A stretch of DNA of 64,000 nucleotides from the NCBI RefSeq assembly GCF_050873445.1, contig NZ_JBNMIU010000005.1, positions 1-64,000 on the forward strand, read 5' to 3'. The DNA is from Acidaminococcus sp050873445. Its GTDB lineage: Bacteria > Bacillota > Negativicutes > Acidaminococcales > Acidaminococcaceae. Positions 1 to 7,402 of the stretch are shown piece after piece (the first letter of the stretch is position 1; each line of letters opens with the position of its first letter). The translations under genes and the position numbers were made by a program. The notes under the pieces are model-generated. The model ran no database searches. It was not told the origin of the DNA and was given only the letters and a program-made list of their open reading frames with translations.

Positions 1-80
1 CATATCTATGCTCCTTTCAGTTCTTCGTGGTGGTTGAGTTGAAATTCAGTTTAGGTATGTCTTATTTTATATAAAACATA

Positions 81-113
81 GGGGTCTTGTGAACAGGAAG
101 TCCACAAGACCCC
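81..113. terminator. strong hairpin upstream of metN
   Basis: A perfect 11-bp stem (GGGGTCTTGTG / CACAAGACCCC) encloses an 11-nt loop. It could end a transcript entering from the left, or be part of the metN leader. The T-run at 132-140 is 18 nt beyond the stem, so it is not a textbook terminator for rightward transcription. No SAM aptamer is visible between base 1 and metN. Confidence 0.5.
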
Positions 114-162
114 AACATTTATTATAGAACCTTTTTTTTTATTCTTTTGAGAGGTGTTGACA

Positions 163-1188
163 TTGATCAAATTCCAGGATATCAGCAAGACCTTCCAGGT
201 GGGCGGAGGTGCCGTACAGGCGCTGCAGCACGTGAATCTGGAAGTGGAGAAAGGGGATATCTTCGGGGTCATCGGATTCAGCGGGGCCGGCAAAAGCACT
301 CTGCTGCGCATGGTGAACGCCCTGGAGACACCCACAGAGGGCCATGTGGAAATCGAGGGGAAGATTATCGACCAGCTGCCTCACAGCGAACTCCGAAAGG
401 TGCGGAAGAATATCGGTATGATCTTTCAGCAGTTCAACCTGCTGGAATCCAGCACGGTGTACGAGAATGTGGCTATTCCCCTGAAACTGAACCATACGGA
501 AAAGGTTCAGATGGATCAGACGGTGAAGACGCTGCTTCGGTTCGTGGGTCTGGAGGACAAGGCAGATGCCTATCCTCTCCAGCTGTCCGGGGGCCAGAAA
601 CAGCGGGTGGGCATCGCCCGGGCTCTGGCTACCAATCCCAGCATCCTGCTGTGCGATGAAGCTACCAGTGCGCTGGATCCGGAAACGACAGAACAGATTC
701 TGCAGCTGCTGCGCCGCATCAACCGGGAACTGAAGATCACGATCCTGTTCGTGACCCACCAGATCCAGGTCATCCAGCAGCTGTGCAACAAAGTAGCCGT
801 CATGGAACATGGCAAGGTCGTGGAACAGGGCAGTGTGCTGGAAGTGTTCAGCAATCCCCAGCAGCCCATCACAAAGAAGTTCGTCAGCACGGTCATCCCG
901 GATTCCATTCCGGAAAGCGTGCAGGAGGATCTGAAGAAGGAAAAACGGCCTTTCAAGCTGATCCGGCTGCGATTCCTGGGCCGGCAGGCTTCCGATGGTT
1001 CCATTTCCGTACTGAACGAAAAATTCGGGCTGAAGACCAACATCGTGTTCGCCACGGTGACAGAGCTGCAGTCCACAGCGCTGGGACTCTTCATCCTCCA
1101 GTGTATGGATGAGGGTGACAAGATTGCCAGAAGTGAAGAGTATCTGAATCAGCAGGGCATTCTGTGGAAGGAGGTGAGCCTGTCATGA
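163..1188 (+). CDS. metN: methionine ABC transporter ATP-binding protein MetN
   Basis: ATPase of the MetNIQ importer for methionine, acting at the inner face of the cytoplasmic membrane. Seen: Walker A GFSGAGKST near residue 39, signature LSGGQKQR, Walker B ILLCDEATSALD, H-loop VTHQ, and about 75 C-terminal residues matching the NIL sensor domain that lets methionine inhibit the transporter in this family. I chose the TTG at 163, giving MIKFQDISKTF as in other MetN proteins, because GAGAGGTG at 149-156 sits 6 nt upstream. An in-frame GTG at 154 overlaps that site. The stop overlaps the start of metI by 4 nt, and metQ follows, so the three form one operon. Family assignment is secure. Methionine as substrate rests on the NIL domain and on the MetQ neighbour. 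Confidence 0.95.
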   Translation: MIKFQDISKTFQVGGGAVQALQHVNLEVEKGDIFGVIGFSGAGKSTLLRMVNALETPTEGHVEIEGKIIDQLPHSELRKVRKNIGMIFQQFNLLESSTVYENVAIPLKLNHTEKVQMDQTVKTLLRFVGLEDKADAYPLQLSGGQKQRVGIARALATNPSILLCDEATSALDPETTEQILQLLRRINRELKITILFVTHQIQVIQQLCNKVAVMEHGKVVEQGSVLEVFSNPQQPITKKFVSTVIPDSIPESVQEDLKKEKRPFKLIRLRFLGRQASDGSISVLNEKFGLKTNIVFATVTELQSTALGLFILQCMDEGDKIARSEEYLNQQGILWKEVSLS

Positions 1189-1847
1189 TCGAAAAACTGG
1201 GTGTACCGCCTGAACAACTGGTGCTGGCTGCGGAGCAGACTCTGTACATGGTGTTCATTTCTCTGGTAGTAGGATCCTTCCTGGCTATCCTGCTGGCCGT
1301 GATCCTGGTACTTACCAATGACAACGGCATCCTGAAAAACAAGCCGGTGTACGTGGTGCTGAACACCATCATCAACATCATCCGAAGCATCCCGTTCATT
1401 ATCTTGATGGTGTTCATCATGCCGATGACCAAAGCCATTGTAGGTACCCGGATCGGGACGACAGCGGCCCTGATCCCGCTGATCGTTTTCATCACGCCGT
1501 ATCTGACCCGGCTGTTCGAAAACTCCATCCTGGATGTGAACAAGGGTATCGTGGAAGCGGCCCAGGCCATGGGCGCCTCCTATTATGAAATCGTCCGCTA
1601 CTTCCTGCTGCCGGAAGCGAAAGGATCCCTGATCCTGTCCATTACGACCGGTACCATCGGGCTGATTGGCGCCACGGCCATGGCCGGTGCCATCGGGGCC
1701 GGCGGCGTGGGCGACCTGGCCCTGACCTATGGCTACGAACGGATGAACACACCGCTGATGCTGTTTACAGTGGTGGTGCTGATCATCTTCGTACAAATTA
1801 TCCAGACAGTGGGCAACCACTTTGCATACAAAACCAGAAACCATTGA
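1185..1847 (+). CDS. metI: methionine ABC transporter permease MetI
   Basis: Inner-membrane permease of the methionine importer, 220 residues, the usual length. About five hydrophobic segments are visible, and the EAA coupling loop (EAAQAMGASYYEIVRYFLLPEA) that docks on MetN lies near residues 124-145. The ATG at 1185 is preferred over an upstream ATG at 1164 inside metN because GGAGGTGAG at 1170-1178 is correctly spaced before it, and it yields the 4-nt overlap typical of translational coupling. metQ follows 18 nt later. Confidence 0.95.
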   Translation: MIEKLGVPPEQLVLAAEQTLYMVFISLVVGSFLAILLAVILVLTNDNGILKNKPVYVVLNTIINIIRSIPFIILMVFIMPMTKAIVGTRIGTTAALIPLIVFITPYLTRLFENSILDVNKGIVEAAQAMGASYYEIVRYFLLPEAKGSLILSITTGTIGLIGATAMAGAIGAGGVGDLALTYGYERMNTPLMLFTVVVLIIFVQIIQTVGNHFAYKTRNH

Positions 1848-1865
1848 TTTGAGGGGGTAAAAAAC

Positions 1866-2717
1866 ATGAATACTGGAAAATGGAAGAAATTACTGATCGT
1901 CGGTCTGGCTGCTCTGATGACCACCGCCCTGGTGGCCGGCTGCGGCAGCGACAGCAAGAGTGCGGACAAAGGGGCTTCTACCAAGAAGGAACTGAAGTAC
2001 AGCAAATCCCAGGGACCGTACTCCGACCTGTTCGAAAAGGGCGTGAAACCCATCCTGGAAAAGAAGGGCTACAAGTTCGTGGGCAAGGATATGTCCGACC
2101 TGCTGCAGGCTGATATCGCTCTGAATGAAGGGGAAGTGGACTTCAACGTAGAACAGCATACGGCCTACATGGAAAACTTCAATAAGAAGCAGGGCGGCCA
2201 TCTGGCTGCTATCGGTGCCATCCCTACCGTACCGGCCGGGATTTATGCCGGCTCCAAGAGCGCTCTGAATCAGGTCGCCGACGGGGATAAGATCGCCGTT
2301 CCCAACGACGCTGCCAACACCGCCCGTGCCTATGCCCTGCTGCAGAAAGCCGGCTGGATCAAACTGGATCCCAAGAAGGATCTGTCCACGGTAACCCAGA
2401 AAGATATCGTGGAGAACCCGCATAACCTGCAGTTCGTGGAAATGAAATCCCTGAACATTCCGGCCGTGCGTAACGATTTCGCCTTCATCGTGATCACTGG
2501 TTCCATCGTGTACAACGCCAAGATCGACCCGGCTACGGCTCTGATGAAGGAAGACATCCTGCCCCATCTGCTGCTGCAGGTCGTGGTGGCCGACAAGAAC
2601 AAGGACGCCCAGTGGGCTAAGGATCTGGCAGCTGCCTACAAATCTGCTGAATTCCAGGAATACATGAAGAAGAACAACAAGGGTCTGTGGTTCGACCCCA
2701 ATGCTGCCAAGAAATAA
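1866..2717 (+). CDS. metQ: methionine-binding lipoprotein MetQ
   Basis: Substrate-binding lipoprotein of the MetNIQ system. The N-terminus shows a lysine-containing n-region, a hydrophobic core and the lipobox LVAGC, so it is predicted to be lipid-anchored at residue 26. The mature protein matches the NlpA/MetQ family (YSKSQGPYSDLFEKGVKPILEKKGY; VEQHTAYMENFN; later VVVADKNKDAQWAKDLAAAYKSAEF). Its length of 283 residues is normal. RBS GAGGGGG lies 9 nt upstream. It is the third gene of the operon and is followed by a hairpin. Confidence 0.95.
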   Translation: MNTGKWKKLLIVGLAALMTTALVAGCGSDSKSADKGASTKKELKYSKSQGPYSDLFEKGVKPILEKKGYKFVGKDMSDLLQADIALNEGEVDFNVEQHTAYMENFNKKQGGHLAAIGAIPTVPAGIYAGSKSALNQVADGDKIAVPNDAANTARAYALLQKAGWIKLDPKKDLSTVTQKDIVENPHNLQFVEMKSLNIPAVRNDFAFIVITGSIVYNAKIDPATALMKEDILPHLLLQVVVADKNKDAQWAKDLAAAYKSAEFQEYMKKNNKGLWFDPNAAKK

Positions 2718-2731
2718 GTGAAGAAACGAGT

Positions 2732-2766
2732 GGAAACCCCGGAAGCCCAGGCTGCTGGGGTTTTCC
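2732..2766 (+). terminator. hairpin after metQ
   Basis: GGAAACCCC (2732-2740) pairs with GGGGTTTTCC (2757-2766) around a GC-rich loop. No U-run follows, so it may be a weak terminator or a processing stem that leaves partial read-through into the next gene 24 nt downstream. Confidence 0.5.
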
Positions 2767-2789
2767 GTCTGTAAAGGAGACTGAGCACA

Positions 2790-3965
2790 ATGGATCTGAA
2801 AGAACGCATTGCGGCTCTGCAGCCCGAACTGGTGCAGCTGCGCCGCCATTACCATGAACATCCGGAACGGTCCTGGGAGGAATTCGAAACCCAGAAGAGC
2901 ATCGAAAAGTACCTGGATGGCCTGGGCATTCCCTATGTGGAATCCTGTAAATCCGGGGTGATCGCCACCCTTAAAGGACCCCATTCCAGCGATAAGATCA
3001 TCGGCATCCGGGCGGACATCGATGCCCTGCCTATCAAGGAGCTGGGGAACGAGAACTACAAAAGCCAGAACGAAGGCACCATGCACGCCTGTGGCCACGA
3101 CACCCACATTACCATTCTGCTGGGTACAGCCAAGGTGCTGGCGGCACTGAAGGAACAGCTGACTGTCACGGTGCGGCTGCTGTTCCAGCCGGCAGAGGAG
3201 GAAATTGCCAACAGCGGCGCTGCTTATATGAAGGAGGAACCTCTGGTAAAGGAATGTGACCGGCTGATCGCTCTGCACATCTGGAGCAAGATCCCGGCAG
3301 GCTGGGCTTCCCTGCGGTACGGCCCCGTCATGAGTGCCGCCGATACTTTTGATGTGGTGGTGGAAGGCAAGGGGGGCCATGGTGCCCTGCCCCATCAGAC
3401 CATCGATCCTATCGTAGCCGGGGCGGAATTCGTCACAGCCCTGCAAAGTGTAGTGAGCCGGGAAGTGAACCCTCTGGAACCGGCAGTGCTCAGCGTGACC
3501 CAATTCCAGAGCGGTACTACCAGCAACGTGATTCCCGGGGAAGCGAAGCTGTCCGGTACGGCCCGGACCTTCAGTAAGGAATTGCGGGACGCTTACCCGG
3601 GCATCCTGGAACGGGTGGCCAAAGGTGTCAGCACCACCAGCCGGGCCCAGATCCGCACCGTGTACCATTTCGGTCCTCCGCCCATGATCAACGATAAGGA
3701 ATGTGTGGATACGGGCCGGAAAGCCTGCGCCAGGGTCTTTGATCAGGATAAGGTGGTGGACTGGGAGCTGCAGATGGGCGGAGAGGATTTCGCCAAGTAC
3801 TACAATCCTAAATGCCTCCTGCTGCTGGGCGGCGGATTCCCGGAAGAAGAACGCCGGTATCCCCAGCACAGCCCCTATTTCGACATCGACGAAAAGGCTC
3901 TGGGACTGGGAGTGGAATACTTCGTCCAGTATGTGCTGGAGTGGGAGAAGGAATTGGAGAAGTGA
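2790..3965 (+). CDS. M20D family amidohydrolase (N-acyl-amino-acid/hippurate hydrolase type)
   Basis: Cytosolic zinc hydrolase of the M20D amidohydrolase family, whose members remove acyl groups from amino acids or cleave related amides. Seen: HACGHDTH near residue 101, PAEEE near 134, GKGGHGALPHQTIDP at the dimerisation domain near 192, GGEDFAKYY near 331 and a late HSPYF histidine, covering the metal ligands expected in the family. 391 residues is a full-length protein. RBS AAGGAGA precedes ATG. It sits directly behind metNIQ on the same strand, so salvage of imported N-acyl-methionine is possible, but the substrate cannot be read from the sequence. Indole-acetyl-amino acid or carboxypeptidase-like specificities are alternatives. 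Confidence 0.85.
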   Translation: MDLKERIAALQPELVQLRRHYHEHPERSWEEFETQKSIEKYLDGLGIPYVESCKSGVIATLKGPHSSDKIIGIRADIDALPIKELGNENYKSQNEGTMHACGHDTHITILLGTAKVLAALKEQLTVTVRLLFQPAEEEIANSGAAYMKEEPLVKECDRLIALHIWSKIPAGWASLRYGPVMSAADTFDVVVEGKGGHGALPHQTIDPIVAGAEFVTALQSVVSREVNPLEPAVLSVTQFQSGTTSNVIPGEAKLSGTARTFSKELRDAYPGILERVAKGVSTTSRAQIRTVYHFGPPPMINDKECVDTGRKACARVFDQDKVVDWELQMGGEDFAKYYNPKCLLLLGGGFPEEERRYPQHSPYFDIDEKALGLGVEYFVQYVLEWEKELEK

Positions 3966-3978
3966 AGCCGGCCGGACA

Positions 3979-4007
3979 TTGAATCATAATCCAAAATACG
4001 GTACAAT
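3979..4007 (+). promoter_or_regulatory. sigma-A type promoter for the DUF441 gene
   Basis: TTGAAT (3979-3984) and TACAAT (4002-4007) are separated by 17 nt. The gene start lies 64 nt downstream of the -10 box. Confidence 0.75.
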
Positions 4008-4070
4008 GAATCATCAGGGCTTTTGCTCTGTCCATTGATTTCCATTTTGTGAACGAAAGGAAGCGGATCC

Positions 4071-4526
4071 ATGCAACCGTATCTGATCCTTGGATTTATG
4101 ATTGTGCTGGGCTATCTGGCCCATAATCTGACTGTATCCTATGCAGCCGGACTCCTGGTGATTTTGAAACTGGTTCTGCCCCAGGAAAAACTGCTGTACT
4201 TCAGCAGCCATGGGGTGAACTGGGGAATCATGCTTTTGATGGCGGCCTTGATGGTGCCCATTGCCACAGGCAAAATCGGTCTTTCCGAAACACTGGATGT
4301 GTTCAGGAACCCTATCGGCATCGCTTCCCTGGTGATTGGGGCTCTGGTGGCACTTCTGGGTCGCTGGGGCGTGGACCTGATGGGGGCGGATCCGGAAGTG
4401 GTGGCGGCCATGCTCATCGGGACCATCATCGGGGTGGTCCTGTTCAAGGGTGTGCCCGTAGGCCCCATGATTGCCAGCGGCCTGCTGTACTGCCTGATGA
4501 AAGTGCTGCATCTGTTTTTCCATTAA
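4071..4526 (+). CDS. DUF441 family membrane protein (YeaL-like)
   Basis: Small integral membrane protein of 151 residues, about four to five hydrophobic helices with short polar loops. The sequence pattern (ILGFMIVLGYLAHN, VNWGIMLLMAALMVPIATG, LGRWGVDLMGADPEVVAAMLIGTIIGV, GVPVGPMIASG) matches the DUF441 family. The function of the family is not established. It has its own promoter and ends in a bidirectional terminator facing the flavodoxin gene, so it is monocistronic. Confidence 0.85.
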   Translation: MQPYLILGFMIVLGYLAHNLTVSYAAGLLVILKLVLPQEKLLYFSSHGVNWGIMLLMAALMVPIATGKIGLSETLDVFRNPIGIASLVIGALVALLGRWGVDLMGADPEVVAAMLIGTIIGVVLFKGVPVGPMIASGLLYCLMKVLHLFFH

Positions 4527-4530
4527 AAAA

Positions 4531-4575
4531 GAGGGTGTAAAGAAATGAGGATTCATTTCTTCACACCTTCTTTTT
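4531..4575. terminator. bidirectional terminator between convergent DUF441 and flavodoxin genes
   Basis: GAGGGTGTAAAGAAATGA (4531-4548) pairs almost completely with TCATTTCTTCACACCTTC (4553-4570). T-rich sequence follows on the plus strand, and a run complementary to AAAAAA (4525-4530) serves the minus strand. It resembles the GTGTGAAAA hairpins at 26435, 34280 and 49862. Confidence 0.85.
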
Positions 4576-4590
4576 GTTTATGGGGCTGTT

Positions 4591-5013
4591 TTATGCAATC
4601 GCTTCGCCCAGGGCTTTGCATTGGGCAAGGGCATCATCATCCGGAGCATTGTTGGCGATGACCGGATCTGCGGCCAGCACGACGCCTTCTGCTTCGGCAT
4701 CGGCTTTCCAGCTGTCCATCCATTCGCCGGTGCCCCAGCCGTAGGAACCGAACAGGACGATTTTTTTACCCTTCAGGCTGCCTTTTACGTCATCCCACAT
4801 GGGCTGGAATTCGCCTTCTTCCAGCACTTCGGACCCCATAGCCGGGCAGCCGAAGGCAACGGCGTCGAAGCCAGCCACTTTGTCGGCAGAAAAGTCGGAA
4901 GCGGTGAATTCCGTTACCTCCGCACCCTTGCCTTTGGCACCGTCTTCCACGGCCTTGGCCATAGCTTCCGTATTGCCCGTACCACTCCAGAATACCACTG
5001 CGATTTTGCTCAT
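4591..5013 (-). CDS. short-chain flavodoxin
   Basis: FMN-binding electron carrier of 140 residues in the cytosol, able to replace ferredoxin when iron is scarce. The phosphate loop SGTGNTEAMA near residue 8, GCPAMGSE near 55 and FGSYGWGTGEWMDSW near 87 closely resemble Megasphaera-type flavodoxins as I remember them. The ATG at 5013 is chosen because AAAGGATGG is 7 nt upstream; longer in-frame starts would consume that site. It is the second gene of an operon behind the DUF3793 gene, 49 nt apart, transcribed from a promoter flanked by two identical-type operators. Confidence 0.93.
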   Translation of the reverse strand: MSKIAVVFWSGTGNTEAMAKAVEDGAKGKGAEVTEFTASDFSADKVAGFDAVAFGCPAMGSEVLEEGEFQPMWDDVKGSLKGKKIVLFGSYGWGTGEWMDSWKADAEAEGVVLAADPVIANNAPDDDALAQCKALGEAIA

Positions 5014-5062
5014 TGTTGTTTCCATCCTTTCTGCCGCCAGGCGGCACTCCAATGTATATATT

Positions 5063-5626
5063 TTAAGCCACAGCCAGTTTGCTCAGGGGAGTACCAGTGC
5101 AGTAGCAGCGCCAGTAGATCCGTGTGCATTTCTGGCATTTGGCAAAATAACATTCGGCCTGCTCCCGATTCCGGTAGGCCTTCCAGCACCCGGAACAAAT
5201 ACCTTTGCTCCGGGGGGCGGCCATATAGGCTTTCACATCTTCCAGCGGGTAATCCAGCAGGATGCCGATTTCGTGGGGAAACGGATCACGGTTGGCCAGG
5301 TGAAGGGATATCTCATGGAGAATTTCCCGGGCCGTGGTTCCCCGGTAGCCCCGGCGTTTCAGGAAGGAACTGCTTTCAGGGTCCGCCAGGAGATGGGACA
5401 GCCGGTGGGGGCGGTATACATACAGGAGAGCACACCGATGGAGACAATCGAAGCTCAGGATTTCCACCTGGATGCCCTTGGGTTCCAGGGATTGCCGGAT
5501 GGTTTCCACCTGGGCGAATGGATCCTCACTGCAGCCGAACCGGAAGCGGAACAGATTGGCCGCTTTCAATCCAGCCAGGGTGGGTGCACATTGCCGGACC
5601 AGCTCGGTCTCAAGAGTGATTGTCAT
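5063..5626 (-). CDS. DUF3793 family protein
   Basis: 187-residue soluble protein of the DUF3793 family, function unknown. Recognisable parts are FPHEIGILLDYPLEDVKAYM near residue 116 and a cysteine-rich C-terminal third (GICSGCWKAY, CYFAKCQKCTRIYWRCYC) that could bind metal or a cluster. Further cysteines lie at SFDCLHRC. The start codon follows AAAGGAGGCATATCCC, a strong ribosome-binding site. It leads the flavodoxin gene in one transcript, and the promoter carries GTTAG-N6-CTAAC operators, so expression together with flavodoxin, perhaps under metal limitation, is likely. That role is inferred from context. Confidence 0.82.
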   Translation of the reverse strand: MTITLETELVRQCAPTLAGLKAANLFRFRFGCSEDPFAQVETIRQSLEPKGIQVEILSFDCLHRCALLYVYRPHRLSHLLADPESSSFLKRRGYRGTTAREILHEISLHLANRDPFPHEIGILLDYPLEDVKAYMAAPRSKGICSGCWKAYRNREQAECYFAKCQKCTRIYWRCYCTGTPLSKLAVA

Positions 5627-5641
5627 GGGATATGCCTCCTT

Positions 5642-5665
5642 TTAAGTTAGTAAATACTAACTTAA
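5642..5665. promoter_or_regulatory. operator-like inverted repeat 1 (GTTAG-N6-CTAAC)
   Basis: Arms TTAAGTTAGT and ACTAACTTAA are perfect complements around AAAT. It lies in the 5' leader of the DUF3793-flavodoxin operon, 16 nt before the start codon. The core GTTAG-N6-CTAAC recurs at 5709-5728. Confidence 0.7.
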
Positions 5666-5708
5666 TCTGAAATAAAAATGGCGTCAGGACAAATCCATTC
5701 GGCCAATA

Positions 5709-5728
5709 TGGTTAGCAAAAACTAACCA
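5709..5728. promoter_or_regulatory. operator-like inverted repeat 2 at the transcription start
   Basis: TGGTTAG (5709-5715) and CTAACCA (5722-5728) flank CAAAAA. It covers the predicted start point of minus-strand transcription, a position suited to repression. It has the same GTTAG-N6-CTAAC core as 5642-5665. Confidence 0.7.
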
Positions 5729-5735
5729 CAAACGA

Positions 5736-5764
5736 AGTATAGCAAATTTCGGCAGGAGATGCAA
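5736..5764 (-). promoter_or_regulatory. promoter of the DUF3793-flavodoxin operon
   Basis: Read on the minus strand: TTGCAT (5764-5759), 17-nt spacer, TATACT (5741-5736). Predicted transcription start is near 5729, giving a leader of about 100 nt. Confidence 0.78.
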
Positions 5765-5782
5765 GAGGTTTTTGGGAGCCGC

Positions 5783-5811
5783 TTGTCATCCCAAAAATTT
5801 TGGGATATAAT
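5783..5811 (+). promoter_or_regulatory. promoter of the export operon with palindromic spacer
   Basis: TTGTCA (5783-5788), 17-nt spacer, TATAAT (5806-5811). The whole spacer (5789-5805) is the palindrome TCCCAAAAATTTTGGGA, with 8-bp arms and a single central base, so a regulator bound there would sit exactly between the two boxes. Confidence 0.82.
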
Positions 5812-5819
5812 GAAATTAT

Positions 5820-5839
5820 AATTAATCGAACGAATAATT
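5820..5839. promoter_or_regulatory. second operator-like repeat downstream of the export promoter
   Basis: AATTAATCG and CGAATAATT flank AA, with 8 of 9 positions complementary. It begins at about the +1 position. Size and symmetry resemble TetR-family operators; the identity of the regulator is inference only. Confidence 0.55.
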
Positions 5840-5871
5840 AAACCCCGCTGGTACAGATTGGAGCGATGATC

Positions 5872-7401
5872 ATGAAATGGTGGAAACCTGTTTTTTGGGG
5901 GCTTTCCCTGACTCTGATGCCCGGCCTCATGCAGTCCGCCCTGGCCGGGGAAAAATCTCCCCAGCCCCAGGCAGTGAGGCAGCCGGCCTGGACGGATATG
6001 GCCCGGAAACATCCGGCGGCCTATGACCGGTCCACTCCGGAAGCTTCCATGGATGAGGGAACCCTGGCGGCCTGGTGGAAGACTTTCCAGGATCCACAGC
6101 TGGATGCCCTGATCGATCTTTCTCTGAAGAACAACCGGGATCTGAAGGCTGCCCAGGCACGGGTGGAGGAAGCCCGTGCCCAGCTGGGCATCAGCAAGGG
6201 AGAAGCTCTGCCCTGGCTGAATGTGGGCGGCAGCTATGCCCGGTACGAAGTACCCCAGGGAATCATGGACAAAGCCGGCGATATGAGTCGGGTGCCCGGG
6301 GTGCTGGAACTGCCCGACCGGAATTCTTCTGTGGCCGGACTGGGCATCGACGCTTCCTGGGAACCAGATTTTTTCGGCCGACTGAAGGCCAAAAAGCAGT
6401 CAGCAGCCCATAACCTGGCAGCCCAGCATGCGGCCCTGTACAGTACCTGGGTGACAGTGAGTGCGGAAACAGCTCTTAACTATGTTTCTCTGCGCACTCT
6501 CCAAAGCGACCTGGCCCTGCTCCAGCGCCATGCGGCCCTGGAAGGGGAAAAGACAGAGCTGCTGCAGGATAATTTCCAGGCGGGGCTCATCAACGCCTAT
6601 CCCCTGGAAGCCATGAAGACCCAGGAAGAGAGCACCCGGGCGGAAATCCCCAGGGTGCAGCAGGGTATCCAGGAAACCCTGACCCGGCTGTCCATCCTGA
6701 CAGGGATGGAACCGGGCCAGCTGAACGATCTTCTGACCACTTCCGGACTGCCTCAGGTAGATCCGGTTCTGTATCACGCCATCCCTGCCAGCCAGCTGCG
6801 TCAGCGTCCGGACATTATGGCGGCGGAGCAGCAGCTGGAAGCCCAGATTGCCCGGACGAAGGAAGCACGGGCAGCACTGAAGCCCCGGTTCAATCTGGCC
6901 GGGTTCCTGGGCCTGCTGACTCTGGGCGGAGGCAATCTGTTCGGCGCAGGGGCCCATGCCTTTGCCCTGGCACCTTCAGTGGCCTTTCCTCTGTTCCACG
7001 GCGGCACCCTGAAGCAGAACGTGAAACTGCAGGATTCCCTGGCCAGGGAATTACAGGCCCGGTATGAGAATACCGTGCTGAAAGCGGCTGGTGAAGTGCA
7101 GGACACCATGGTCAGCATCGTCCAGGAAAAGGATCGCAAAGAGAACCTGATCCGGGGACGGGAAAATGCCCAGGAGGCGTATGATCTGGCGGCAAACCGG
7201 TATCAGGCCGGGCTCAGCGATTACCTGCCGGTGCTGGACAGCGAGCGGACTCTGCTGAACATGAAACGGCAGGAGAACTACAGCCGGGGCCAGGAACTGG
7301 CAGATCTGATCCATCTGTACAAGGCTCTGGGAGGGGGCTGGCAGCCTCTCAGCGATCAGGAACAGGCGGAACTGCATCAAAGCAAAGAAGGGAAGAGATG
7401 A
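5872..7401 (+). CDS. outer-membrane efflux protein (OMF/TolC-NodT family)
   Basis: Outer-membrane channel subunit of a tripartite exporter, 509 residues. Signal peptide MKWWKPVFWGLSLTLMPGLMQSALA is followed by GEKS, with no lipobox. The mature part has the two OEP repeats of the family: WWKTFQDPQLDALIDLSLKNNRDLKAAQARVEEARAQLG near residue 65, and the second repeat beginning RQRPDIMAAEQQLEAQIARTKEARAALKPRF near 305. The ATG at 5872 has GGAG 8 nt upstream; an in-frame ATG at 5866 would be too close. It is first in the operon and is followed after 1 nt by the adaptor gene, so the channel probably serves the ABC pump encoded behind it. Substrate unknown. Confidence 0.9.
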   Translation: MKWWKPVFWGLSLTLMPGLMQSALAGEKSPQPQAVRQPAWTDMARKHPAAYDRSTPEASMDEGTLAAWWKTFQDPQLDALIDLSLKNNRDLKAAQARVEEARAQLGISKGEALPWLNVGGSYARYEVPQGIMDKAGDMSRVPGVLELPDRNSSVAGLGIDASWEPDFFGRLKAKKQSAAHNLAAQHAALYSTWVTVSAETALNYVSLRTLQSDLALLQRHAALEGEKTELLQDNFQAGLINAYPLEAMKTQEESTRAEIPRVQQGIQETLTRLSILTGMEPGQLNDLLTTSGLPQVDPVLYHAIPASQLRQRPDIMAAEQQLEAQIARTKEARAALKPRFNLAGFLGLLTLGGGNLFGAGAHAFALAPSVAFPLFHGGTLKQNVKLQDSLARELQARYENTVLKAAGEVQDTMVSIVQEKDRKENLIRGRENAQEAYDLAANRYQAGLSDYLPVLDSERTLLNMKRQENYSRGQELADLIHLYKALGGGWQPLSDQEQAELHQSKEGKR

Positions 7402-7402
7402 T

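Noticed and set aside
1..150. SAM riboswitch before metNIQ
   Set aside because: The S-box core seen before metK is missing; only a simple hairpin (81-113) is present. An aptamer could lie left of the window.
1890..3869. 659-codon open frame on the minus strand opposite metQ and the amidohydrolase
   Set aside because: It is antisense to two clear genes, has no ribosome-binding site or domain, and its composition (many H, Q, G) is typical of antisense frames in GC-rich genes.
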